The position numbers and the translations under genes were made by a program. The notes under the pieces were generated by a model that did not search any database, had not been told where the DNA came from, and was given only the letters and a program-made list of their open reading frames with translations. Positions 12,267 to 35,500 of a DNA stretch of 62,000 nucleotides are shown one piece after another. Position 1 is the first letter of the stretch. Each line of letters opens with the position of its first letter. The stretch is from NCBI GenBank assembly GCA_009746045.1, contig RPFO01000080.1, positions 8,693,628 through 8,755,627 of the forward strand, in the 5' to 3' direction. This DNA comes from Mesostigma viride. Lineage: Eukaryota > Streptophyta > Mesostigmatophyceae > Mesostigmatales > Mesostigmataceae.

Positions 12267-12763
12267 ATCAGGCGGAGCCAATTTTCGGAAGAACCGTTAG
12301 GTTCGCCAGAATTGGCGAAGCTTATCAGGCGGAGCCAATTTTCGGAAGAACCGTTAGGTTCGCCAGAATTGGCGAAGCTTATAAGGCCGTACACGTGAGA
12401 AAACATAGGAATAGGGGATGAAAATCCGTCAATCCATCCATACATACATACATCCATACATACATCCACCGAATTTGTCCCGAATTTGCAAGCAGAAGGG
12501 TGAGGTTCTTCCGAAAATTGGCTCCGCCGTAGAGTTTCAACGGGCAAGTTGCAAACACGCACGTTACTTGATAAGGCCGTACACGTGAGAAAACATAGGA
12601 ATAGGGGATGAAAATCCGTCAATCCATCCATCCATACATACATCCATCCATCCATCCACCGAATTTGTCCCGAATTTGCAAGCATAAGGGTGAGGTTCTT
12701 CCGAAAATTGGCTCCGCCGTAGAGTTTCAACGGGCAAGTTGCAAACACGCACGTTACTTGATA
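12267..12763. repeat. Two nested direct repeats with inverted segments
   Basis: A 57-base unit (GGCGGAGCCAATTTTCGGAA and following) occurs twice up to about 12380. A unit of about 190 bases starting ATAAGGCCGTACACGTGAG then occurs twice to 12763. The larger unit contains the inverse of the GGAGCCAATTTTCGGAAGAA segment, and each copy includes a short CATC/CATA tract of different length. Confidence 0.85.
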
Positions 12764-12907
12764 ATTAATGACTCAGGATCTCAAACTTGAACATCAACTC
12801 ATCTCCTGGACCTCTACTGGAGGCTTGAAGGCTGAAGCTTGAACTTTGAAGCGCGAATGCCAACCTAGCCCTTTCTAAACCTTTCACCTATCACACTACC
12901 CTCAGAG

Positions 12908-12986
12908 GGTAACCAGCTGGTCGATACGTGGTACCTCTTCACCTAATGATATTCCTATTGGTTAATAAAAATACCCATTTACCCGG
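12908..12986 (+). repeat. Dispersed repeat copy 2
   Basis: Closer to the copy at 58959 than to the one at 12142: both read CTGGTCGATACGTGGTACCT where copy 1 has CTGGTCGCTACTTGGTACCC. Confidence 0.8.
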
Positions 12987-13609
12987 AATGCCAACCTAGC
13001 CCAAGCTGGCATCACAAGGGCAGCAGCCAGCATGTCACTTGTCGCCTAAGACGGCAGAATTATTGCTTTCGTGTCAGTGGCCACACTGGTCAGAAGAGAG
13101 CTGATAGCAGTTAGCACTTAGCAGTCATGGTGGCAATTGCTGTTGGCACACTGGCACGGTGCCCTCGCAACTACGTAGCAAGCCAATTTAATTTGTAACA
13201 TTTTCTCGCAAAGCCACTATTTAATAGCTTTGCCGTGGCAAAGTCTAGTAACTGGCGTGCATTTTTAGCAACCACATGCTTACAATAGGGCGGGAGCGGA
13301 GAATTTCGGCTGTAGAGAGCACAGCCATCGTCCCCTGCGAGGCTTTAATGCAACGCAGTGACATTTGTCGGGTACCCACCTAGTTGGTGGCATTTGTTAC
13401 AGAAAGGGAGCAGCTGACTAGTTAATGCTCGAATTATCATCGCGAAGGTCAAACGCTCCAGCAGTCAAGGTCTGCCCTCGGAGCGTTTGAAACAGCTGCG
13501 TATCGAGGACAGGCTATTGCGGGAAGGGCGTAGCGTGGTCAATTAGGTGGAACACTGCTCTTTATTTTTCTTTGAGAAAGAGTGGCTGATATCACCTGTG
13601 CCATCGGCA

Positions 13610-24777
<11,168 letters not shown>

Positions 24778-26570
24778 ACAGAAATCGCAGGTTTGAGGAA
24801 CTTACCAATGGGAGGATGCGGCTGCTGGCCAGAGTACTTGGCTAGATGAAGCCGTTAAGTGCCCAGAACTGTGACAACAAGGCAGGAAAGCCTGGTATAG
24901 AGCTTCTTAGAGTGTATGAAGCTAACCCTTGCCTCATGCATGGCTAGCTGGATTGCTGCTTGTTCACCTGTCGTTAAGGTGGGAGCTTTACAACCATTGT
25001 GAAGTTGCGGCATTGGATGGCATCATAGGTCATGGTCGAAAGGATTGCCAATCCAGAGAATTAAAGGTATTGCGAGTCATCGTAACAAAGGGCTTATTTG
25101 TACGTGTCCTAAGCAACACGGCGTTTGGATTTTGAGGCATCAAAGACCTGAAGCTGGCCCATGAAACTGTGTGAGTACTCATCTTCTAAGGATGGCAAAT
25201 TTGAAACTATTGGAAGCTTTTTGAAGCTATGACTATCTCTATCATTTCACTAATCAGATGGATTGATAGAAATTAACTTTGTTTTATGTTATTGTATAAT
25301 GAGATTAGCACACTACTTCGTAGCATGCCTCTGCTCATGACACGCAAGTACTAACTTACTTATACTATGTGGATGGATTAATTAATATTATAATGGCTGC
25401 ACATGTGGGGCCTGCACAGCTTGCATGTAAGGATGCAGCTGTGGTGTTGTTGGGCTCAAAGGTGCTCCCATGGGTTCAGCCGGAACAGAGATTATAATAT
25501 AACATGACTCCGTTGGGAGATCATGCAGCACGTATTCCATGGCTAGTGGGTGGGGCTGAGCGGAGCCGCGAAACCGAGCTAAGCTAACTCTAATCGAATC
25601 TAGGCTATCGTGGTTCTCTGAACATAGTTTCTTTATAGGGCTTCTCAGCAGAGAGTATATCTCTGCGTGGACACAGCATAACCAAATAAAGCTAGGCGTC
25701 ATCTGGTGTGTGGCACAACATAGGCACACATGTACATGGCTAAACAATGCTAGGGCATCAGCTGGTATGGGGCCCGTAATAGGCGTACACGTACAAGGCC
25801 ACGGTGGCTAGGCCTTACTAATCTACACTACTACTGCTGTATTCCCCTACTACTGCTGTAGATCGAGCAAGTGGCGGGCATTCATAGTAAATTATTATTA
25901 TATCCTGGTCGTCCCAATTTACGCTTCTTTATTAGTTGGCCCACAAAGCAAGGAGTCCACACCCCAATCCATGCAGCTAGTGCATGTATGACCTTCACTG
26001 TTACCTTGGCCTCATCTAGTAGTATATGATATCATATAATTGTGCCTCCAAAATCCTGACATGGCAAAGCACTCCACCTTATGCATCCAAGTGTTCGATG
26101 CCTTTCGATGGGACACGTCCACGTGTAAATTAAAATGGGAACAACTTGAAATCACGTTTGTCCCCGGCTGCATCGCGACATTCCAACTTTGAAATCTACT
26201 GTCACAACATGCGTGCAGCACGTGGAGGATGTTTCGTTTATTAAAATGGTTCACATATGTTGATGGGTCTCTCAATCTTTGTTTGCAGGGGAATGAGTGT
26301 ACAGCTACGGCACACGCCCAGGTTGTCTCGTTGATGACACATGCCCAGGTAACTTTCAGTTCAGACGGGATGCACACAGAGTGTGGAGATCGACAGCAAG
26401 CAAGCTACCCTGTCAAGTGGAGGTCTGTACGTTGAATAACATGTACTCGTCAGCGATGGCGGCAAAACGAGCATGACTTCCATGCACTACCTCACAAAAT
26501 GCCTCGAATTCCCAGTATGCCATGAGCGACTGACAAAAGCAATGATAAACCCTCAGTAAAGAATACACGG
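24778..26570. other. Convergent intergenic region between DBR1 and eEF2K
   Basis: Both neighbouring genes end here. The DNA is AT-richer than the genes, and no open frame resembles a protein. Polyadenylation signals of both genes should lie here, but none could be assigned confidently. Confidence 0.5.
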
Positions 26571-29500
26571 TCACATGTCCCAGACCAGCTCTGCCTGTTC
26601 GTAAAATTTGCTGGCCAGCTTTCCCTTCATGGCATCTGTCGCACGGTCCCCTGCCAATGTATACAATGTGCTGGCAATTGCTGGGCACTTGTTCAGCCCC
26701 TGGCCTCCCGTGGCGTACAGCTCAGCCAGGGCTGCCACCATCTCATAGACTTGGGCACCATTGGCCCCCACCAAGCCCTCCGTTTCGGCCTCCTCCTCCA
26801 CTCCTACATCCGTCTTCCACATCTCTGGCAGTACAGGCAGAAGTGCCTGGGTGGATGAGGCGGTGTCTGCTGAGCTGTTCTCAGCATCAGCGTTCGCTTT
26901 CCCTTTCATCGTCTCTTCCAGGTCCTCAACGTGCCCTTTCAAGGCCAACATCAGCCAGCCAGCAGCCTGGGAGTAATCTTGACTCACGACCTCGCCCTGG
27001 GAGTACCTGTTATTTGCGCCAAGACAACAGAAATGCAAGGAGAAGCAAGGCGTGTCAGGACTTGAGAGTGCCAGCAGCAGAACTTTAAGGGGACAGGACA
27101 CTCGCGAATTTTTCGGCGCCGAAAAATTCGCGGTACCAACCGTACCGTGAAAAAGTGGGTGGACAGAGCGCGCACCCCGTGCGGAAGTGGCCATGGCGAC
27201 TGCGTTTAGGCAAAACAACCATTATAGGGCGAGCGAAATGGAGAAATTTTACTCGAATCTCAAAGACGATGAGTTTATGATGTTGTCTTGTGGCGGAAAT
27301 CAGCTGGTTTGCCATATCCCTCTTGTTTTATTATGCCATCGGCAGGGGGGGGAACTGAACTTTTTGGTCGCGGGCATGAAATAGAATTCATGACAGCGGC
27401 AGTAAATTCGCGGTTCCTGGGGGGTTTGTGACCGTGAAGGAGGCGTTAATATCGGTAGCATCGAATTCTAAACCGAACGGGTGCTTTTTGCCAAATTTTC
27501 GGCCATTATAGGTAAGTAATCATTCAGGCCTGCGCACTGAGGGCCTGGCCTGCCCATGGAAGAACGGTCATTTTTTGCGCGCCTGGGCGAGGGATTTACG
27601 AGGGCAAGGTATGGCTTTGTGGCGACCGTTATGTGCTATAAGTGCTTTCTTCTATCAACTCATTGTTCGTAGTCTTTTGCGTTCTTTATGGGCAGTTTCT
27701 GCAAGCTAGCTTGCCGTTTCTTGCCGTCGTGTTGTCGTATACCTGGCAGCTGTAGGTTGTTTTCGTTAATGTTGTGGTCAAGACCGCTTCAGTCGCAGCC
27801 TATGGCTTCTCGGGAAGGTTCAAGGGATTTCATAAAACGTGTTTTGGCAAGGATATTGTGCGTATGGCACTTCTTGTTGTGTGAGAGTGGCGTACCCTTT
27901 CTCCGCAGCGGCATCACAGCGCTCAGAAGCTGAACGGCCGCCAAAGCTTTCTTTGCATTTTATCGTTCAGGGAAGAATGTTTATTGTGATGCCCATTTTG
28001 GAGATATTGCATTTGTGTGCCTGCATGTAGATAGCTGCCACTATTGGTTAATTTGACCTTTCCCTTGTTATGATGATCTGACAAGACTACAATGCGCTGA
28101 GCCAACCATGGTTGACATGGTTGACTGCATGCAAGCTATGCATACCATGATCCTACTTGGTTCCTTGCCCTCCATAGTCCCTGCTTGTTGCCCATGCTGG
28201 GTAGGGCAGTTTAGCAGGTGTTGTTGAGTTGATTAGCTTGGTTGGCATCTACCTTACACTCTAGCCTGGGAGAAACATAGAAAATGCTGGTTAGGCATGA
28301 TATTGCTGTGCACATAGATACAAGGGTGGCCATGCTCGAGGGGCGGTGAAGGCGTATGAGGTGCGTGGCTACCCCATTGTACTTTCTAAACATATTCAGC
28401 ATGGTCTTGGTGCATGTTGGATGGCATATGAAGTGCCATTGTGTTTACCTGCTTACTTAGGTGGTCCTTAGCGCCTTGTCAGGTGGTCACATGTGAAACC
28501 CATCAACCTGAGCAGTTCTGGTTGCAAGGACCCCCAACCTCGAGCATGTGTTGTTGTCAGAGTGCAAGAGTTGATAATATGCGCTTTGGTCAGTTTGCAG
28601 AGGTATTTGATGAAGAAGGAGATGCTAATGTGGCCAAATGGTAACTAAAATCTCCTTGTAGCGTCTTGGTGGGCGGCCGTCTTAGATCAGTGATGTAACC
28701 GGGGGAGTTTTTGTCAGAATAGCGTCAAACCTTGAACATAGGAGGTACCATATGTGCAAAGGATGGTAGCATGTGGTTTGGCCAGTTTTCAAATGGGTTG
28801 GATGGATAAAGGGGTGTTTGTGTGGTTAAATACTAGCTAAAACCCCCCTTAGCTTCGTCACAGGTGGCGATCTAGGAATATCCATCAAGTAGGGCTGCGC
28901 TTGTCAGAATGACCTGAAAAATTGAGGCTGCTTGTCCCCCCACCCAAGCCCCAACTGTAATATTTTAGAATATGTTATATGGCATTATTCCATGTGTGAT
29001 TTGATTTATTATTTTTTGGGGGGGGGGAGAAAGTACACTTTTTGCGGGAAAATCCATCAATGTGTCTAAACATGATTATTCTGTGGTTAAAATTAGGTAG
29101 CATTTCTCAAAAGTGGGGGAACTATATGGGAATATATGATTTGGTCCAAATATGTTTGCCCAGTGTCCTAGGGAAAATAGGCAAAAAATAGCGTCTTTTT
29201 CTATTTTTAGCGCGTAACCGGCATATGGTGGGTGCTAATACCCCCCCTAAGTGGCTAGAAAATATGTTTTAAAATCATATTTATGGTCCCCAATCATCAT
29301 TGGATTTTGAGCACATGCATAGGTATGGTTTCCAGAAAAGTGCCCTCTAGGGGTGTCCTGTCCCATTACTATCATAATAATATCATCGACCCCCCTCTAC
29401 ACACCGAAACGTGCGAAATCGAAGCCCGTGGTCCTTGGCAACCAACTTCGATGTAATACTACACCATCTATGTCGCACAATAACAAAATTAAGTTTCCTA

Positions 29501-32500
29501 CATATAGTGGCAAAAATAATTTATAGGGCCACAGGTGGCTTTAAAGCTCGCTGTCTGCTGCATGCCAGTGTGACATGGGGTTGTGTGTACGGGGTGGGAC
29601 TGGGGAAAGCAGGCAAAAGGGAGAGAGGGAGACAGGGGGGGCTGTGATGGGTGGGGAGGGTGGGAGGGAAGAAGGAGAGATGTGAGGAAATTTGAGTGAA
29701 TGAGGGAGGGAGGAGGAGGGAGGGAGGGAGGGAGGGAGGGAGGGAGGGAGGGAGGGAGGGAGGGAGGGAGGGAGGGAGGGAGGGAGGGAGGGAGGGAGGG
29801 AGGGAGGGAGGGAGGGAGGGAGGGAGGGAGGGAGGGAGGGAGGGAGGGAGGCAAGCATGCTGCTGCGCCATGTCCTGACCGTCCTCAAGCAGGGAACCCT
29901 CAGACACGCAACACCCAGGGGGTTGGGAGTTCTCATGAGACTGCCTTTGTGCAAACATGTGCAGGGAGTGTGCTCTTACACCCGTTTTCCCATTGTTTAT
30001 GTGCGCCCTCACTCACTTGTACGCAACAGCAGCCATGGCGCGACACACGCCGCGCTGTGCCGCCAGCAGCAGGTAGTAGAAGGAGACGGGCGCATCAGGG
30101 TCGATGGCCATGTCCTCAATAGCGTCCGCCAGCACAGGGGAGGTGGGCGCGAGGCCCGCGTAAACACGGGCAAGCGCCAGCTGGGCGATGGGCAGGCCGT
30201 CGCGCGCAGCACTCTCCAGGTGGAAGAGGAGCGCGTCGGGGTCCGACGAGAGCCCCGACACGCTCACCACGCTGGGGGGGTTGGCGGGGGGGCAGACGCA
30301 AGCAGGCGGTTACTTGGTGTACAATGGTTGACACAATTCCTTGGAATTCGCTGCTAGTGCGCACCTGGGATGATGGGAAACGGGGTAGACAGAGCCCCCT
30401 GCTTTTCCGACAGACCAATGGCACTTGCTTCCCAGTGTCTTTTTCATCGCTTCTTCCAAGGTCACTGATCAGACCTGCTAATTACAGTGTTAGTACAATC
30501 GCAAACAAAAAGCCCAGCATCTAGAAAATACCAATGACCTTGAGGCAACGGTTAGAAGCAAAACAAGGATATACAAATGTGTGTGTAACAAATGCGCAAC
30601 AACTGTGGTTTGCGCACCCCCATGACTTCCATGCTTGCCAGGCATTACTTTGCTGTGCCAGGAGGCAACCCTTGCACGGCCACCCGTCACTCACCCATCG
30701 CCCTTGATAAGCCCTCGACCGTGAAGCAGTGCTGCCTGCAGGGCGTGGTGCCATGCCACACGCCACACACCCAAGCACAATCCCAGTAGGGCAGCAGCCG
30801 CAAGAGACATGATCAGGAACCAGGCGCAAATGCGACCCGCAGCAGAAGGCGGCCACATGGAGGCCGCGACGGGACCCGTGGCGAATGGTGGCAGCCATCA
30901 TATTAAACGCACGAAACATGCATGCAAGCGAACAGGGCACAAGTGGCGGCGCCTGCCACCCGTGCAGGCATGGCAGCAGGGGGGATGTGGGCACCGCGGT
31001 TAGATGAGGAAGACAAGCGCGTGGCAAGGCTAATACATGAAGCAGCCTGTTCTTTTTAACATTTCTCAACAACCCACATCATAGTGATGCGCGCAAACAG
31101 GGCATGCGTGCTGCCGTGCACACGTTCGGTGGGTGCATATAATCCCTCGTACATACCTCATAGTGGATGCGCGCAAACAGGCCCGGCCTAACATTCACGC
31201 TCGACGGTGCGCCTACGGGCACTGTTACGTGCGCCGGCACGCTCATCTGGGCAGGCATCTGGAGGTGGTGGTGGTGGTTGGGCAGTGGGCGAGGGGTGGC
31301 GGTGGCAGTGGCGGTGGCGTTGGCGTTGGCGATGGCGGCGGTGGTGATGGTGGTGGTGGTGAAAGTGGCAGGGGAAACAGGCATTCATCGGCATTTATAT
31401 ATTTACAGGGAGGCATTCATCGGCATTTATATATTTACAGGGAGGCATTCATCGGCATTTATATATTTACAGGGAGGCATTCATCGGCATTTATATATTT
31501 ATGGGGAGGCATTCATCGGGATTTATATATTTACAGGGAGGCATTCAGCGGCATTTATATATTTACAGGGAGGCATTCATCGGCATACGGCTGTCAGCAG
31601 TCATTACATATTATTTGTGGAAAGCAGGCTTGAGAAATTGCTGAGAGAGGTAACGAGGCTGATTAACTGAACTGAGCAGCTGAACTAGGGGGATGCGTGC
31701 GGCACATAACATGCACTCATCACCGATCGAGGCAGTGAGAGAGCTAGAACCCTGGAAGGACCCTACCTCGACTTAAACATTGGGGCATAGGTAGCAGGCA
31801 GAGATCCGGTCCATACAATGCACGGCCTAACTACTGGCAAACCCTGTTTTAGAGGTATAAATGCTGCCACGTGCCAGGCGATGCCCCAACACCAAGTGGG
31901 CGTGCAGCAACCTATCACCGTGCCCGCAACCCACGAGCCGTGTGCGCCAGCTCACCTGCGGGTCGCCCACAAAACTCGTGCGAGGCCTGTGGCTGCCACC
32001 CGGCTGGTGGGGACGGCTCACCGACGGCTCCAGCGAGTGAAGCTTGGAGTCCGGCTCGTCGCTCTCTGGATACGAGGCCAAGTCCAGAGCACAGTCCTCG
32101 CTGCCTGATGCACAGCTGGGCTCCGCCTCCAGGGGCCTCCTAGGCACCGCCAGGGTGGGCTCGGGCGTGACGCCCTCTCCATCCGACACCTGGCTCCAGT
32201 AGTGCGCAAACGGGTTGACCTTTTTGGCATTGCGAGTGTCGAAGGGGTTGGGTGTCTCAGGCATGGGCCCCACGGCACCGCCATCTGTCAGGCCGGCAAC
32301 GCGCCCCTTGGCGAACATGTGGTGGCGCACCCACGAGTTGGCACCCCCCTCCATGCTGCTGCTGTAGCCGCCGTGGCTTGAGTTGTCATCGTCGGGGTAG
32401 CTGCTGCCGGGTCGGAAGCCGCCCTCACCCCCGTAGCTGGCCCCCGGGTTGGACCCATGCCCTGTGCTGATGCGGAGGTGCTTGATGGGGACGGGGCTGG

Positions 32501-35500
32501 AGCGCGTGTGGGATGGGGCATCACTGACTGATGGCACTTGCTGCTGCTGCTGCTGGTGCAGATTCTGCCAGTGGGGGCTTGCCACGGTGGCGCCGATGAC
32601 AATCTTGGACCCCTGGTGGCTGCCCTCCAGGTTGTTGCGCTCGCACTCTGCCAGGGGGAAGCACTGGTGGTCAGAGCCATGCGTCACCAGGGCACCAGGA
32701 GCGACGAGCCCCATGGGCACAGGTCGGTCACGTGGTCACGCAGCAGCAGCCAACAACACAGCAGCAGCCAGCAAAAAGCCAGACAGGGTGTTTAATACGG
32801 CGCTCCTACAGTACATCTATCAGTGCAGGGCCAGAGAAAACAGTTGTGCGGATCGTGTGTCTGCCGTCACCAAACGCACCGCTGCCGCCACCAAACGCAC
32901 CACTGCCGCCACCAAACGCACCACTGCCGCCAAATCACCTGTTGGCAAATTATTGCCACTGTGGGCGAGGGCTTCAGGACGCAGGACCCCGTTTCGTGTC
33001 GTCCCGCGGAACATGCCGACGCATGCAAGCACGGCCAAAAGGTAGGCGTGAACACCTCGCCCCAGTTGTGCCGCACGTGATGAGACGCACAGCTACCATA
33101 CAGGGGGCTCATCTGCCTCACCCTACCTCCTATCCACTGGGCTGGCTCATGCTGCGTGCGATAAAGGTGGGCCCGGCAGTGTGCTGCCCCGCGCCACGGC
33201 CCGACGGTGTCCCGCACCGCGCATGCACAGCATGCAACATGACCTCCCATTCACTGCTGCCAGGTAAAGATGGGTGATCCGGGCACCTCCACAAAAACTT
33301 AGCTGTGGCTGCAGAGTGCTACGACCTCAAAGGTCGGAGGTGGGCATGTTCCATGCGGCAACATGGTCTTCAGGCAAGGAGCATACGTAGGCCGCCAGCA
33401 CTGGCTCTTTATGGTCTTGATCTTCTGCTCCCGGAGCCAACCCAGGGGCAAAGGGTGGGGAGCAAATGCCGCCATGCCCATCGTGCTGTCACTGCCAGGA
33501 CACCAGCCGAGCATGCGGGAGACACCCTGGGTGGACCCTGCCGTACTTGCCTGCAGCTTGATGCGCGCGCAGAGCGGGTTGCAGATGTGCGTGAGGAAGA
33601 ACATGGCGATGCCCTCGGCGCCCAGGTTGCCGCCGCCGTAGCCCTGCACGGCGCCGCAGCAGGTGCGCCGCACGCAGGGCCAGCGCAGGCATGGCGATGA
33701 GGCCCCATGCAAGGGCAGTCAGGGTGGTGAGGCCCCATGCAAGGGCAGGCGTGGTGGTGAGGCCCCATGCAAGGGCAGTCAGGGTAGTGAGGCCCCATGC
33801 AAGGGCAGGTGTGGCGGTGAGGCCCCATGCAAGGGCAGGCGTGGTGGTGAGGCCCCATGCAAGGGCAGTCAGGGTAGTGAGACCCCATGCAAGGGCAGGT
33901 GTGGCGGTGAGGCCCCATGCAAGGGCAGGCGTGGCAGTGAGGCCCCATGCAAGGGCAGGCAGGGCAGTGAGGCCCCATGCAAGGCAGGCGTGGCAGTGAG
34001 GCCCCATGCAAGGGCAGGCAGGGCAGTGAGACCCCATGCAAGGGCAGGCGTGGCAGTGAGGCCCCATGCAAGGGCAGGCAGGGCAGTGAGGCCCCATGCA
34101 AGGGCAGGCAGGGCAGTGAGACCCCATGCAAGGGCAGGCGTGGCAGTGAGGCCCCATGCAAGGGCAGGCGTGGCAGTGAGGCCCCATGCAAGGGCAGGCG
34201 GAGGAGGGATGATGGACCCCCTGTGTCTGTATTGTGGCATGCGTGCAGGCTGCGACGAGTGGGATCACTCAGCGCCAAAACAGCTTTGGTATCTCCTGTC
34301 ATCCGCTCAAGTTCATTTGGAACATGACGAAATGCGCCAGCTGTCACTGGGCCGTCTAGGGAAGACCGGGGTGGATAACTCACGCAAGGGCCAAGCCGCA
34401 TAGGCGTGACATCATGGGGCATGTCACATGTCTAGGACTCAAGCCGATTGATCCGCCATAAAAATACATTTAGCACCCAGGATGGCTACATAGCGTCATG
34501 AACAACGATTGACCGCAAAATTTAACTTATATATTTGAAGCATCACATAGCACAGCCACTCTTTGAGCAGGATCATAAGCAGAACGATAAGGGCTGAGAA
34601 GCAGCTAGCAGTACAAATATTTATTAAAGCGTTACTAGTCAACATCATGAGCCCATGCTACTTGGGTTGCACCGCAAGGACCAGCACCGTAGATCGGCGA
34701 CGAACTAGACAAGGGGGTGTCTTGTGATGCTGAAGGAAATGCATCGCAGCTAGACCTAGGTGATGGGACAGTTGCCAACTAATCACCAGACAGCAAACTT
34801 GCCTAGACGGGAGAGCAGAAGGACTGCCTCCAGTACATCGACTCACTCCCCCAGGGCCAACTGGCGGAAAGCAAAGAGTGAGGCAGGCAATGCTGCCATG
34901 CGTACAGCTAGCGCGTTGAATGCTGCCGTTTGTCACGGCTACCCTAATGCTCTACTTCTGTTCCGCGTAGTCCTGCGGTGGTGGGGGTATCCCATCCCCT
35001 GTCGTGGTGTGACGGCCTGCCACCGCGCTGCGCTTACCTCTCCCGATATTGTGTGTATTTGCGGGTCTGTGTAAAGGTCGCCCACGCCCTGTAGCCGTGC
35101 CATGTACAACACAAGCATGGCAGTGACAGGGGTTGTGGCGATGACGATCCAGGGGGATTGCACACCGCAACATCACGCACGGACGTCAGGCATGCTGAAA
35201 CAAGCCATAGAAAGCGACAAGAGAACAGTCGATATGATGCTTGTGTGTTGTCCCTGTTTCTGCTGGGCTACAGTCTCCTCCCCCCTTTCCCTGCCCATCC
35301 ACCCTCATTCACACAATACTGCCTCCTCTACCCCTGCCCACCCCTCTTGTACCCCACCCTGGCACCCACACAACAGTGTATACACACGCGCACAGCGACA
35401 TGCAGGCACCTCTTCAGCAGTGCACCTGTGAAGGCAGCCCATCCACTTGTCAAAGCAGCGCATCCGCCTGTCACTGACCAACCCACCCATCGAGCTACCC

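Larger units (their letters stand above)
11959..13609. other. Intergenic DNA upstream of DBR1, rich in dispersed repeats
   Basis: No gene is visible. It contains two partial copies of the repeat also seen at 58959-59038 and a nested direct/inverted repeat block at 12267-12763, annotated separately. The last 800 bases look unique and would include the DBR1 promoter, but no specific element can be pointed to. Confidence 0.5.

Noticed and set aside
33404-33491. Extra eEF2K exon containing MGMAAFAPHPLPLGW
   Set aside because: It resembles the segment after the kinase zinc site, but no acceptor gives the needed phase, while 33547 joins 32647 in phase without it.
33409-34422. Minus-strand frame of 337 codons with ACPCMGPH repeats
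   Set aside because: It is the 30-bp intronic minisatellite of eEF2K; only 33547-33643 is a supported exon.
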